A stretch of 64,000 nt of DNA from Polynucleobacter sp. 86C-FISCH (lineage in GTDB: Bacteria > Pseudomonadota > Gammaproteobacteria > Burkholderiales > Burkholderiaceae): NCBI RefSeq assembly GCF_018882415.1, contig NZ_JACVOL010000001.1, positions 1,919,850 through 1,983,849 of the forward strand, written 5' to 3'. Made by a program: the position numbers and the translations under genes. Shown piece after piece: positions 46,118 through 57,875 of the stretch; within the stretch, counting starts at the first letter, position 1; every line of letters begins with the position of its first letter. The notes beneath the pieces were generated by a model. The model ran no database searches. It had not been told where the DNA came from and worked only from the letters and a program-made list of their open reading frames with translations.

Positions 46118-47473
46118 CTAAGCGCCATCTACAGTCTCAATTACAGCGCCACCTGATGACGTGACACTTACCCCACCAAGAGGGCAAGATTTTGAATTTT
46201 GAAGAATGACTGCGCTTGCGTTACCTCCTAAAGCCTTGATAGCCCCACCAACGCTAAGTGATTTTACGAGTCCGTCGCCTTCTACAGTTAAAGCAGAAAC
46301 TCCATCAGCATGTGTTACAACGTCACCGCCAACCTGAATCGCATCAACCACTCCACCTGGTTTAATAGAGATTGCCACGGCATGCAAAACCAAATTAACG
46401 CCCTTGACTAAAGAATTGCCTACACCGCCAAAAGTTTCTACATTTTCGTCTATAGAGATTGCCCCAATCGGCTTGCTAATTTGAATGCCTATCGAACCAT
46501 TGCCATATGTGGTTATTTGTTTGAAACGGATATTATTTACAGTTCCATCGTATTGATTAAAGCCTCGCGCGCCTTGACCATATGTAATTACAGCATCCTT
46601 GGCCAAAAAGCTTCCCACTACCCCGAAATTAACAAATCCAATCCCGCTGGGGCCATAGGATATAACTGGTTTATGGCAAATCCACTGATCTACCGTACCC
46701 CAATTATCTAAGACCATATCATTGGTGCCGTACGTTACAACTTCAGAATAGTTTTCGATTAACGTTGCATGTGCTCCGTAAACCAAAAATACTCCGCCAG
46801 TAATAAAGTCTGCAGTTCCTGCAGTTAATAGACCCGTTGAATAAATAGCTCCCGTAGTCATTTTTTCTACATCAACCAAACCCAGCTCATCCCTAAATCC
46901 AGATACAAATAGTCCTGAACCAAAAACTGGTGCCCGTTTAGAGCCGACGCTTATATTATTAAGGCTAAGGCTAATTTTGCTTGTTGGGCTAGGGTTAAAG
47001 TTATAAACAGTAAACGCCCCTTGAAGCACGTTCACACCATACTTCTGGGGTTGCTCCGTGTATGCGCGAGAATCACAAGCAGCTACATGCACCGATTCAG
47101 CATATATAACTGCTTTTTCAGACCCAACCCGCATAATCAAACCAACTTGCCCCGTTACATGCAACCCACTTAATTTAAGGGTGCCATAGTCCTTAACACC
47201 AGCCGTTAAAAAAATAGCACGGGAGGTTGCAGCGGAGAGAATAGTTAAATTGTCAATCACGTTATCACCCATGAGCCCAACTCCACCACCCTCTGAAAAT
47301 GCCAAAGTAGCATAGGCATCTTTCTTACCCCGCAAAGTTACCCCACTCGGCAGAAAAATATCATGAGGTGAAACTACGGTGCTTGCTAATTCAATAACAC
47401 AATTACGTGAATCACTTAATGCATTTAACAATCCATCGATTGATGTAACCTCGATGCAAGTCCCCTGGTTCAT
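46118..47473 (-). CDS. beta-helix protein of unknown function
   Basis: The 451-residue protein starts like pectate-lyase-fold proteins (TSIDGLLNALSDSRNCVIELASTV, FLPSGVTLRGKKD) and continues with repeated short strands and turns rich in Gly, Val and Asn, such as VVTYGTNDMVLDNWGTV, ITYGQGARGFNQYDGTV and ITTYGNGSIGIQ. These recur at roughly 22-25 residues, as expected for rungs of a right-handed parallel beta helix. No signal peptide is visible. The ribosome site AAGGGAGGGG is very strong. No catalytic motif was recognised; it might bind or process polysaccharide or have a structural role. Confidence 0.75.
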   Translation of the reverse strand: MNQGTCIEVTSIDGLLNALSDSRNCVIELASTVVSPHDIFLPSGVTLRGKKDAYATLAFSEGGGVGLMGDNVIDNLTILSAATSRAIFLTAGVKDYGTLKLSGLHVTGQVGLIMRVGSEKAVIYAESVHVAACDSRAYTEQPQKYGVNVLQGAFTVYNFNPSPTSKISLSLNNISVGSKRAPVFGSGLFVSGFRDELGLVDVEKMTTGAIYSTGLLTAGTADFITGGVFLVYGAHATLIENYSEVVTYGTNDMVLDNWGTVDQWICHKPVISYGPSGIGFVNFGVVGSFLAKDAVITYGQGARGFNQYDGTVNNIRFKQITTYGNGSIGIQISKPIGAISIDENVETFGGVGNSLVKGVNLVLHAVAISIKPGGVVDAIQVGGDVVTHADGVSALTVEGDGLVKSLSVGGAIKALGGNASAVILQNSKSCPLGGVSVTSSGGAVIETVDGA

Positions 47474-47683
47474 ATTTCCCCTCCCTTAAAATTTATAAGC
47501 ATATAAATGACTAATTTTTAAAAACTCATATTCATAGAGCCTTCAAATCCACCGCAGAGCCGCTGCAAAAATGACTATTCTTGCTACAACAGGCCAATGT
47601 AACTTGTGGCACTTACTAATCTAGCCATCCATCAACTCATGATTCTGTTTAGACCATAAGCCTTAAAACTTATATGCTTATTA

Positions 47684-48544
47684 CTAAATGCGTCCAAAGT
47701 TACCGGATTTAAAATCATTAATCGCCTGAGTGATCTGCTCCTCTGTATTCATAACAAAAGGTCCATATCCCACGATTGGTTCATTTAAAGGCTGACCATT
47801 AAGAAACAATAAAACTGTGTCCTCTAGCGCAGTAAATCTCAAATGCGATCCTTGAGACTCCATAATCGCAAGCTCAACCCCATTAACTATCTGTCCATCC
47901 TCAAATTCAATAGAGCCCTTTAAAACGAATATCGCAGTGGTATAACCCTCTGACACCGGAGTGTTCCAACAAGCCCCCTTCTTTAGTCCAATATCCCAAA
48001 GATTAATTGGGCTAAAAGTCTTTGCAGGTCCACTTACATTTTGAAAAGTTCCAGCGATTACACGAACTACTCCGAGAGATTGGGCAAGCTCGACCAATGG
48101 AATACGGTTCTTATCGAGAGCCTGATAACTCGGGTTAACCATCTTGTCTTTTGCGGGCAGATTAACCCACAATTGAATCATCTGAAACATGCCCCCACGG
48201 GAGGCATATTCAGGGCTATGGTATTCCTCATGAGTAATTCCGCCGCCAGCAGTCATCCATTGAACATCACCCGCACCAATGGTGCTGCCATTGCCAGATG
48301 AATCTCGATGCGTAACGCCACCTTCATACACTATAGGTTACCGTCTCAAAACCTCGATGGGGATGCTCACCAACACCAAGCCTGTCATTAGTTGGCGGGA
48401 AAGTTATAGGCTCGACATAATCTAGATGTAAAATGGGGATATTTGATGGGCAATATCACTATAAGAAAAGAGGTTTTTTACTGGGAAGCCGTTTCCGACC
48501 CAGTGAGAATCACCGGCGCGCTTGATAAAGGCAACTTTTTTCAT
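47684..48544 (-). pseudogene. pirin family protein, two frameshifts
   Basis: Reading from the ATG at 48544, the first frame encodes MKKVAFIKRAGDSHWVGNGF, continues to HQISPF, then stops. A second frame continues LHLDYVEPITFPPTNDRLGV and EHPHRGFETVTYS, which is the pirin metal-binding segment. A third frame, from about 48331 to 47684, carries YEGGVTHRDSSG and the rest of the pirin domain to the C-terminus. One base seems lost in a T run near 48435 and another change lies near 48333. Pirins are cupin proteins, several with quercetinase activity. An intact pirin lies at 57060. A downstream frame alone would lack the key histidines. Confidence 0.8.
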
Positions 48545-48658
48545 AATCCTCTCGCTGGATTAGAGATGCGTTAATATTTTTTGGCTGCAAAATTAAAGTT
48601 AACTCTGGTACTCAATCAGCCACTCCTATCGCAATAACAATAACTAGACCATATTGGC

Positions 48659-48934
48659 TCAATCAAATGGGTGGCTCTGGAAAATTAATGGTTCCCCTTG
48701 AAAATAGTGAACTTTGTATGCGATTTCATGCAAACCAGCCTCAGATACAAGCTCGCCAAAAAGAGCGGTATCACTTGACAAGGAACATAAAATAATTCCT
48801 GAGAATGGCGTCGTTAGTCGTCCGTACCTTGTAAGAATTGTTTGCGCACACGATAGAAAGCCACCGTACCGGTAACAATTTGATTTTTCCCCAATCGCTT
48901 CAAAAAGTGCAAATCTCATAGCCGCTCCAGGCAT
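48659..48934 (-). CDS. doubtful ORF (91 aa)
   Basis: The open frame of 91 codons contains FALFEAIGEKSNCYRYGGFL and FHEIAYKV-like text but no motif I recognise, no ribosome site of note and no partner. It lies between the broken pirin and hdeD on the same strand. It may be a remnant or chance frame and is listed only so that the stretch is accounted for. Confidence 0.2.
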   Translation of the reverse strand: MPGAAMRFALFEAIGEKSNCYRYGGFLSCAQTILTRYGRLTTPFSGIILCSLSSDTALFGELVSEAGLHEIAYKVHYFQGEPLIFQSHPFD

Positions 48935-48988
48935 TATGAATTGAGGGTTGCGCCTGTGAAACCAGCACGACCCCCGTAATTCGCTAAA

Positions 48989-49576
48989 TCACGAAACTTC
49001 TTTTGCCATAAGACCCATCATAAATAATGAGGCGCCTTGCATTAGGAGCTCAACAGAAATGATTAGACCTGGAAACCAGAAGCTGTCAGATGGAAAGTCA
49101 TTAAAAATCATGGTGCCCAATAAAATTGAAACTGCACCAGATAAGAAAATCCAAAGCCAGTTACCAAATGAACGATAATGGAATGAAACTGCCATGCGCA
49201 TTAAGCCGCTTACAAAATACACTGCAGCAAACCACAGGGTAATCATTCCCAATGCTGGTACCGGATAAGCCCATATGTAAAAACCGGCAACAATATAAAA
49301 AATTGCAAGAATTAGTTGAATGGTTTTACTTTTCCAACCTGAGGACATGAAAGCAAAAATTGCTTGGAGCCAACCGCCAAAGCAGAGCAATAAGCCAAGC
49401 ATGTCAACGGAGAGTAAAGATGATTTGGCACCACCGGCGACTACGATTCCACCCAAAATAACCAGCAATACTCCCAGCCCCATTAGCATTCCAGGAGACT
49501 TTGCAGTACTTCCAAAAATACTAGCATCGATACTGCTAATGCCCTGACTTTGATTTTCCGAAAATTTATTCAACAT
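48989..49576 (-). CDS. HdeD family membrane protein (DUF308)
   Basis: The 195-residue protein has six membrane segments, for example LGVLLVILGGIVVAGG, TIQLILAIFYIVAGFYIWAY and LWIFLSGAVSILLGTMIF, and the layout of HdeD/DUF308 proteins. In E. coli HdeD belongs to the acid-resistance island. Its paralogue at 59622-60218 has the same N-terminal pattern (SIHSSILGDTVKSSG compared with SIDASIFGSTAKSPG). An AGGAG ribosome site precedes the start. It is divergent from cardiolipin synthase, with two dyad sites in the shared intergenic region. Confidence 0.88.
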   Translation of the reverse strand: MLNKFSENQSQGISSIDASIFGSTAKSPGMLMGLGVLLVILGGIVVAGGAKSSLLSVDMLGLLLCFGGWLQAIFAFMSSGWKSKTIQLILAIFYIVAGFYIWAYPVPALGMITLWFAAVYFVSGLMRMAVSFHYRSFGNWLWIFLSGAVSILLGTMIFNDFPSDSFWFPGLIISVELLMQGASLFMMGLMAKEVS

Positions 49577-49700
49577 GTAAAATAGCTCCTAGTAAGGATT
49601 AATAAAATTTCATTTCTAAAGATGAACACCACAATGGCTTATTCACCTTCTTCTTGAATAAATTATCAGCCAATATTTACTAAATTTTCTTTGCATAAAC

Positions 49701-49715
49701 AGAACGAGATGTTCT
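49701..49715. promoter_or_regulatory. candidate dyad operator AGAAC-N5-GTTCT
   Basis: AGAACGAGATGTTCT is a perfect 5+5 dyad with a 5-base spacer, 125 bases upstream of hdeD. The same half sites and spacing occur at 60329-60343 before the hdeD paralogue. Confidence 0.45.
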
Positions 49716-50006
49716 AAATTTAAAACCTTGCTGCAAGCTCTATTCATTTGTTAATGCTAGTCAAATAAGCATCTCGCGCATTAGCCATGCATGCGATCTA
49801 AGTTGTGGATATTAAAAATACTCCGCCAGTACTCGCGTCTTTAAAATTTATCGCTTTTCATTGGTGACTACATCTTCACCCCATCTACTCACAGTATTTT
49901 GTAAGCTCTAAGGAGAGCTGCGCAAACGGCACACCACATTAGGTTGTGGCATAAAAATTCTTTCACCAATATTTATTTTTATTATTTATTACTACAATCA
50001 ATTTTT

Positions 50007-50021
50007 GAAACATAACGTTCT
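50007..50021. promoter_or_regulatory. candidate dyad operator (one-mismatch copy)
   Basis: GAAAC-ATAAC-GTTCT, followed by ATTT, matches the dyad before the hdeD genes with a degenerate left half. It lies about 126 bases upstream of the proposed cls start. Confidence 0.4.
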
Positions 50022-50146
50022 ATTTATAGCATCAATAAAACACCACCAAGGTATAAAAATATTGTATTTTTTACCCTTTCAGCTAGCAACTATTTACTGC
50101 TAAATATACACAAACTTAGTCCCAAGTTACCTTAAAGGTCATCATC

Positions 50147-51634
50147 ATTTTTACTCACATCCCGCAACACTTACATAGCGCACCACCACTCGCCTGGTTA
50201 GCGCTTGCCCATATTGTTATTGTCATTTTTTTTGGGCTTAGGTTACTTTCTACCCCCAAATCCCCTGGCGTAGTCCTTGCATGGATGTTGGTGATTGCAG
50301 CGCTACCCTTTATTGGGGCCCTTCTCTATATTCTGATTGGCGAACGCTCGGTAGGTCGAGATCTCTCCAAGAAAATCGTCCATATTAATGATGGCTATGG
50401 AAAAATTGCATCCTCTCTGCAAAAGCAATTCATTGCTACCAGAGAAAGCCTCTGCCCTGAAAGTCAAGCCTTGAGCCTACTGGCAGAATCCAGAAATGGT
50501 TCGCCGGTAATAGGTGGAAACAAAATCGAGCTCCACACAGAATCACTAAAAATTCTGCAGCTACTGATTGATGAGATAAACCAGGCCAAGAAAAGCCTTC
50601 ATCTTGAATTCTATATTTGGGCTCTTGGTGGAGATGCGGACCGAGTTGGAGAGGCATTAATTGCAGCCTCCAAACGAGGCATCTCTTGCTTGGTTTTGTT
50701 AGACGCCTTTGGCAGTAATGATTGGTTTAAATCAGAATGGCCTTCACGCTTCAAAGAGGCTGGGATCCAAGTTACCAAAGCACTCCCAATTCAGTTTGGT
50801 CGATTCCAGTTTCGTCGTGTTGACTTGCGTCTTCATAGAAAAATCTTGGTTATCGATGGTACGATTGCTTGGACTGGAAGCATGAACTTAGTTGACCCAC
50901 GTCTCTTTAAGCGGGATGCCGGCGTAGGTCAATGGGTTGACGCTATGGTGAGGATTGAGGGTCCAGTTGTAAGGCAATTTGACTTAACCTTCTCCGTTGA
51001 CTGGTCCGTTGGCAACTCTAGTATTAAGAACTTTAAAGACTTTAGCGACCCAAGGAACGATTCACCCAATAGCGATAATCAAGGCCCTATTTTGGCGCAA
51101 GAATTTTCTTCTGGTCCAGTCTACCGTGACAATGTTTTATACCAAACCCTTTTATCGGCGATTATGAATGCTCGAGAAGAGCTCATCATTACCACGCCGT
51201 ACTTTGGCCCAGATGTTGGATTGTTTCAGGCTCTAATGGGTGCCGCAAGAAAGGGCGTCAAAGTCACCCTAATAATCCCCAAGTTAAATGACTCTACTCT
51301 TGTTGCCTGGAGCAGTAAAAGCTACTACTCCAGCTTGATGAATTCAGGGGTACGAATTGCAGAGTTCCATGGCGGTCTACTACACACTAAATGCATGTTA
51401 ATTGATAATAATGCGACGATCTTTGGATCAGTTAATTTTGATCAACGCAGTTTGCGTCTGAATTTTGAAATTAGTCTCATCGTTTACAACAAAGATTTTG
51501 CAAGTCAGATCCAGACCCTTATCAATTCTTATTTAAGCCAATCTAATTTTGTTAATCCAAACGAATGGGCTAAGAGAGCATGCTGGCGACGCTACTTGGA
51601 AAATGCTGCGCAAATGACTTCGCCCATTTTGTAG
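50147..51634 (+). CDS. cls: cardiolipin synthase, probable ATT (or ATC) start
   Basis: Cardiolipin synthase joins two phosphatidylglycerol molecules. Two phospholipase D motifs are intact: LHRKILVIDG with GSMN, and LHTKCMLIDN with GSVN. The first ATG (50285) would give 449 residues and cut the protein inside the second membrane helix. The open frame continues upstream without ATG, GTG or TTG and encodes IFTHIPQHLHSAPPLAWLAL and AHIVIVIFFGLRLLSTPKSP, the usual first helix of ClsA. An AAAGG ribosome site at 50134-50138 lies 8 bases before ATT (50147) and 5 before ATC (50144). The 495-residue length fits the family (E. coli ClsA 486). A rare start codon implies low, possibly IF3-dependent translation. 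Confidence 0.88.
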   Translation: MFTHIPQHLHSAPPLAWLALAHIVIVIFFGLRLLSTPKSPGVVLAWMLVIAALPFIGALLYILIGERSVGRDLSKKIVHINDGYGKIASSLQKQFIATRESLCPESQALSLLAESRNGSPVIGGNKIELHTESLKILQLLIDEINQAKKSLHLEFYIWALGGDADRVGEALIAASKRGISCLVLLDAFGSNDWFKSEWPSRFKEAGIQVTKALPIQFGRFQFRRVDLRLHRKILVIDGTIAWTGSMNLVDPRLFKRDAGVGQWVDAMVRIEGPVVRQFDLTFSVDWSVGNSSIKNFKDFSDPRNDSPNSDNQGPILAQEFSSGPVYRDNVLYQTLLSAIMNAREELIITTPYFGPDVGLFQALMGAARKGVKVTLIIPKLNDSTLVAWSSKSYYSSLMNSGVRIAEFHGGLLHTKCMLIDNNATIFGSVNFDQRSLRLNFEISLIVYNKDFASQIQTLINSYLSQSNFVNPNEWAKRACWRRYLENAAQMTSPIL

Positions 51635-51815
51635 GAAAATTAAATTAATTTCTAAATTTATTCGGTCATCTTTACATATGGAGACACTGTTTAGGGGCAC
51701 TTATTGGATTCTCATTTAGCCAATAATAGAAATAGAGGATTTTTTAAAACAACCATGAATAGGTTTGCGTTTGCCGTACTTTAAATTATTATTTTTACCT
51801 AAATCAGTAACAAGA

Positions 51816-51842
51816 CCTAAAGGGGGGTATTCCCCCTTTAGG
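51816..51842. repeat. hairpin between cls and katG
   Basis: CCTAAAGGGGG (from 51816) pairs with CCCCCTTTAGG (to 51842) around GTATT-like loop bases, an 11-bp stem. It lies between the convergent cls and katG stops. There is no T run, so it may protect 3' ends or act as a weak terminator. Confidence 0.6.
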
Positions 51843-51857
51843 CAATACCCCTAGAGC

Positions 51858-54529
<2,672 letters not shown>

Positions 54530-54895
54530 ATGGTTACCAAAATTGGCGAAAATGAAAAAACTATACCGATATACGCGGTAAAAGCATTAAAGCTATGGAT
54601 AGGGTCAGTGGCTATAGGTGTCATTGCTATCTATGGGGTCAATACCCTTTTTGCCGATGGCTTTAGGAAAAAAGAAACAGCTGCAGTAGACAACTACGAA
54701 CAAAGATTGGGTTATGCGAAATTAATTGTATCGGCAGCAATACAAGCACGGTGCGGAAAGCCTCCATCTGAAAAATTATTGAATAGTCCAGAAGTGATGA
54801 ATGCGATTCAGAGGCTCTATAACGAAGAAATAATGAAGTCAAGCGTAGTGCAGTATTCAAAAAGTGTAGCTAAAAAGGTCTCATGTAATACGTAG
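54530..54895 (+). CDS. hypothetical membrane-anchored protein (121 aa)
   Basis: The protein has one membrane helix near residues 20-42 (LKLWIGSVAIGVIAIYGVNTL) and a periplasmic or cytoplasmic helical tail with two Cys (ARCGKPPSEKLL and KKVSCNT). I recognise no family. The ribosome site is weak. It lies 60 bases upstream of an isochorismatase-like gene on the same strand and may be cotranscribed with it. Confidence 0.5.
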   Translation: MVTKIGENEKTIPIYAVKALKLWIGSVAIGVIAIYGVNTLFADGFRKKETAAVDNYEQRLGYAKLIVSAAIQARCGKPPSEKLLNSPEVMNAIQRLYNEEIMKSSVVQYSKSVAKKVSCNT

Positions 54896-54955
54896 CCCAA
54901 CGTATTAAGTATTGAAAAGATTGAGAATTCAATCAAACTTATAAAGTAAAGCCAA

Positions 54956-55492
54956 ATGTTAATCGATCAAGACTCTTCCACCCTTGTGCTTGTTGATCTA
55001 CAACAGCGCTTAATGCCTTCAATCCATCAAGCTAATAGCGTCATTAATCAGTGCGTCAGAATTTCAGAAATTGCAAAAATTCTTGAAATACCCATCATTG
55101 GAACGCAGCAGAGCCCCAAAAAAATTGGGCCTTACATAGAAGAAGTCTCCAGATATTGCGAAAAGACTATTCAAAAAGAGCACTTTAATGCGTGTTTCGA
55201 CGGACTCATTGGCTCATTGCCTTTAAATAGACCAGAAATCATCCTGGCTGGATGCGAGACACATATTTGCGTAATGCAAACTGCACTAGGCCTAATTGAT
55301 GCTGATTACTCTGTAACGATCATTGTTGATGCAGTGGGATCACGCAATGCTTTCGATGGTGATATCGCCCTTAAAAGACTAGAGAAGTCGGGAGCAATTT
55401 TATCTACGGCTGAAATGATCTCCTATGAATGGCTTAGGTCCGCAAAAAATAAATCCTTTAAGGAGGTTTTAGGGTTGGTTAAGGTTAAATAA
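54956..55492 (+). CDS. isochorismatase-family hydrolase (YcaC-like)
   Basis: The 178-residue protein has the catalytic Asp in LVLVDLQQRLMPSI, a Lys region QQSPKKIGPYI and the catalytic Cys in AGCETHICVMQTALGL, the standard triad of the cysteine hydrolase superfamily. The short length and the GCETHICV segment resemble YcaC-type hydrolases of unknown substrate. It is distinct from the family member at 40089. A 38-codon membrane peptide frame follows 15 bases later. Confidence 0.88.
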   Translation: MLIDQDSSTLVLVDLQQRLMPSIHQANSVINQCVRISEIAKILEIPIIGTQQSPKKIGPYIEEVSRYCEKTIQKEHFNACFDGLIGSLPLNRPEIILAGCETHICVMQTALGLIDADYSVTIIVDAVGSRNAFDGDIALKRLEKSGAILSTAEMISYEWLRSAKNKSFKEVLGLVKVK

Positions 55493-55507
55493 ACCAAGGA
55501 TCTCTTA

Positions 55508-55624
55508 ATGAAATTTACTGAACTTATCAGGAGAACATTTGGCATACTGATTTATGTTGCTCTAGTCTACTGGGTGATAACAAATATTACGCCAATTAGC
55601 CTATTTTTAAGAGGACTGGTTTAA
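55508..55624 (+). CDS. putative 38-aa single-pass membrane peptide
   Basis: A 38-codon frame encodes MKFTELIRRTFGILIYVALV followed by YWVITNITPISLFLRGLV, a basic N-terminus and a hydrophobic core, so a single membrane helix is likely. An AAGGA ribosome site lies 7 bases before the ATG, and the gene starts 15 bases after the isochorismatase-like stop. The good ribosome site and position support translation. Function is unknown. Confidence 0.4.
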   Translation: MKFTELIRRTFGILIYVALVYWVITNITPISLFLRGLV

Positions 55625-55777
55625 TTACTGCCGCTCATAAAATAAATATCAACTTCGGAAAAATTTGAGAATTTCAGTTTATAGAGTTCTATTTATAGGA
55701 CATGAATAACCTACAAAAAAGAATCTCCCTGAGAAAATAGATCACCCCTAAATTATTTTTTATACGAGTATTTTTTT

Positions 55778-55999
55778 ATGACACCATGCAACATAAACCG
55801 TGCTAACAACTGCCCAAAATGTGGGGGGATCCCTTTTATGCAGCAAGGGAATAAGGAGTCTGAAAGCCAAGTTACTTGCGATGCCTGTGGAACTATTTAT
55901 CTTGCGAAGGACGTTGCGGCAGATAAGACTGCAGCAGGACCGGTAGATCTTATGAATGATCTTGTAGAAACTGCATTTAACAACATATTTAGAAAATAA
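55778..55999 (+). CDS. small zinc-ribbon protein (73 aa)
   Basis: The protein has two CxxC knuckles, NCPKCGG (about residues 11-17) and VTCDACGT (about 32-39), which should bind one zinc ion. The C-terminal half is helical and acidic (VDLMNDLVETAFNNIFRK). It may bind nucleic acid or another protein. The ribosome site is weak (GAG at a distance). A GTTCTATTTATAG element lies about 90 bases upstream and resembles the right arm of the dyad sites. No family was recognised. Confidence 0.6.
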   Translation: MTPCNINRANNCPKCGGIPFMQQGNKESESQVTCDACGTIYLAKDVAADKTAAGPVDLMNDLVETAFNNIFRK

Positions 56000-56197
56000 A
56001 AAGTATCAATTCTTACCATCTAATTTCCTGTTGGAGTTTGAAGGAATCATCAACTACAGAGAAATTGATTAATTGAGGATATCTTGTGCTGATTGTTTCA
56101 ATTTGGATTAAGCGGTACAGACCATAGGCTTTCTAAAACAACTTACGGGTTTTAATTCTTAAAATTCAATAAAGCCATACATCATCAAAGCCAATAA

Positions 56198-56848
56198 ATG
56201 GAATCCTTACATCCTCAATCTTGGGTTTTAATCATGACTGCGGTCCCGCTACTCCTTAAATTCTTTATCCCATTTTTTTCACTTCTCAAACCTAGCACAT
56301 TGTCTCTAGATGATATGGAAAGTGCATATCAAAAATTAAAAGAAGCCCTTGCTAATCATGACTATCAGGCGGTAGAGCTATATAGTCAGAGAATTTACCC
56401 TTCTACAAAAAAGATGCGACTAACTGGTCAACTTATAAAAAATATTTTTACAGTTAATAAGGATGGTTTTCTTGATACAAATAGACTCATTCAAGGAAGT
56501 CACTTCTTCAACATTACATCGACCAGCATTAAACCCAAAATTCTGTTTTATGGAATAAGTCGCCTTGAGGTCCATTATTGGGGCTATTTGATTGCATTGA
56601 TCCTAATCCAATTAATCATCCTTTTTCCGCCCCTATATTTTATATGGCACATTGCAGACATTATGCAAAACAAAATACCCACCATTATTGAGGCAATTAT
56701 CGCAACACTGGTGATTCCAGTCGCATACTATGCAATCCTTGCCCGACCACTATCAAAAAACATTTCAGACTTGCGTGCATACAAGGAGCTCTATGAAGCT
56801 TGGCATAAAAATCTGAATGAAAAGGCAAAAAAATTGGGTGAAAATTAG
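56198..56848 (+). CDS. hypothetical membrane protein (216 aa)
   Basis: The protein has an N-terminal hydrophobic segment (WVLIMTAVPLLLKFFIPFFS), a soluble region with a TPR-like helix pair (MESAYQKLKEALANHDYQAV), and two membrane helices near 128-150 and 160-178. It ends in a charged helix rich in Lys and Glu. I recognise no family. It stands alone. The ribosome site is weak. Confidence 0.6.
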   Translation: MESLHPQSWVLIMTAVPLLLKFFIPFFSLLKPSTLSLDDMESAYQKLKEALANHDYQAVELYSQRIYPSTKKMRLTGQLIKNIFTVNKDGFLDTNRLIQGSHFFNITSTSIKPKILFYGISRLEVHYWGYLIALILIQLIILFPPLYFIWHIADIMQNKIPTIIEAIIATLVIPVAYYAILARPLSKNISDLRAYKELYEAWHKNLNEKAKKLGEN

Positions 56849-57059
56849 GTGTAATCTGTTGATTTTCCTAAAGCGGAAAGAAACGAAAGTCGATATAAAA
56901 ATGTCTAATACATCCCCAGATAATTTCTAGAGATTGGAACATGCATCCAATTTCAAAAGAATGTGCGATGTATTGCCCCATTTTTATCGATATATATATT
57001 GGTAGAGGTGGGAGCACTACGTTACAACACAATCGGTTGACCCAATCCAAATCATGAGA

Positions 57060-57875
57060 TTAATGATTAACTGGGACCTCTACCAATAGCAATTGCGCAT
57101 CGGGATTAAGCGCCCTACCCACTACATGATGAATATTTTCGATGCCGATAGCATCATTTGGGCCCAATGTATTCCCCTCGATTAAGAATTTTCCTCGCAT
57201 TACATAAACAAACACTCCATGGTTTTTGCCTTGCAATACATAGGACACATTAGCATTTTGATCAAAACAGCCAATACTAAACCACGCCTCCTGAAGAATT
57301 CTTGCGCCTTGTGCAACGTTATTTTCCCCAGCCTCACTCCGCAGTGGCTGTACTATAGTCATTAGTCGATTTTGCTGGAGCTTATCGGCATACCGATACC
57401 ACTCATATCTCGGCGCTGCATTTGGTTCGTTAGTATGTAGCCAAAATTGCATTGTAGTGAGGATATCTGTATTGCTAGCATTAAATTCACTATGTGCCAT
57501 ACCAGTTCCCGCAGACATAATTTGCACCTCTCCATCGCCAAAGTGAATCAAATTACCGTCAGTATCTTTATGCTCCCAACGGCCCTTGATTGGAATAGTA
57601 ACAATTTCCATGTTTTCATGGGGGTGCATTGGATAGCCACCACTCGGCTGTATAGTACCCTGATTAAATACATGCAATACTCCAAAATTATGTCTGTGTG
57701 GAGAATCATATTGTCCGCCACGAAACATTGGTCGCATGGTGCGCCATCCAAAGTCATAAAATGCAGTTTCGCTATCTGGATATAAGGATATCTTTGGGGG
57801 TAATTTTGAGGGAGAGCCGGATGAATTTATCGCTCTTGCACCTGTATTTTCAATTGACTGAATGCAATTAGACAT
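57060..57875 (-). CDS. pirin family protein
   Basis: The 271-residue cupin protein has the metal-binding segments MHPHENMEIVTIPIKGRWEH and SAGTGMAHSEFN, with His and Glu ligands, and a second cupin domain containing VSYVLQGKNHGVFVYVMRGK. Some pirins dioxygenate quercetin; others act as redox-sensing co-regulators. The frame extends upstream to 58010, but the ATG at 57875 has an AAGGGAAA ribosome site and the usual N-terminus. It is an intact paralogue of the broken pirin at 47684. LysR and HdeD genes lie further along on the same strand. Confidence 0.88.
   Translation of the reverse strand: MSNCIQSIENTGARAINSSGSPSKLPPKISLYPDSETAFYDFGWRTMRPMFRGGQYDSPHRHNFGVLHVFNQGTIQPSGGYPMHPHENMEIVTIPIKGRWEHKDTDGNLIHFGDGEVQIMSAGTGMAHSEFNASNTDILTTMQFWLHTNEPNAAPRYEWYRYADKLQQNRLMTIVQPLRSEAGENNVAQGARILQEAWFSIGCFDQNANVSYVLQGKNHGVFVYVMRGKFLIEGNTLGPNDAIGIENIHHVVGRALNPDAQLLLVEVPVNH

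Larger units (their letters stand above)
49577..50146. other. AT-rich divergent intergenic region, hdeD/cls
   Basis: This 570-base stretch separates hdeD (minus) from cls (plus). It holds two copies of the AGAAC-N5-GTTCT type dyad (49701-49715 and 50007-50021), each about 125 bases from the start of the gene it faces. No gene is seen. Regulation of both genes from this region is likely. Confidence 0.55.

Noticed and set aside
49701..49715. LexA (SOS) box
   Set aside because: Half sites resemble GAAC/GTTC of Gram-positive LexA, but the spacing is 5 rather than 4 and beta-proteobacterial LexA uses CTGT-N8-ACAG.
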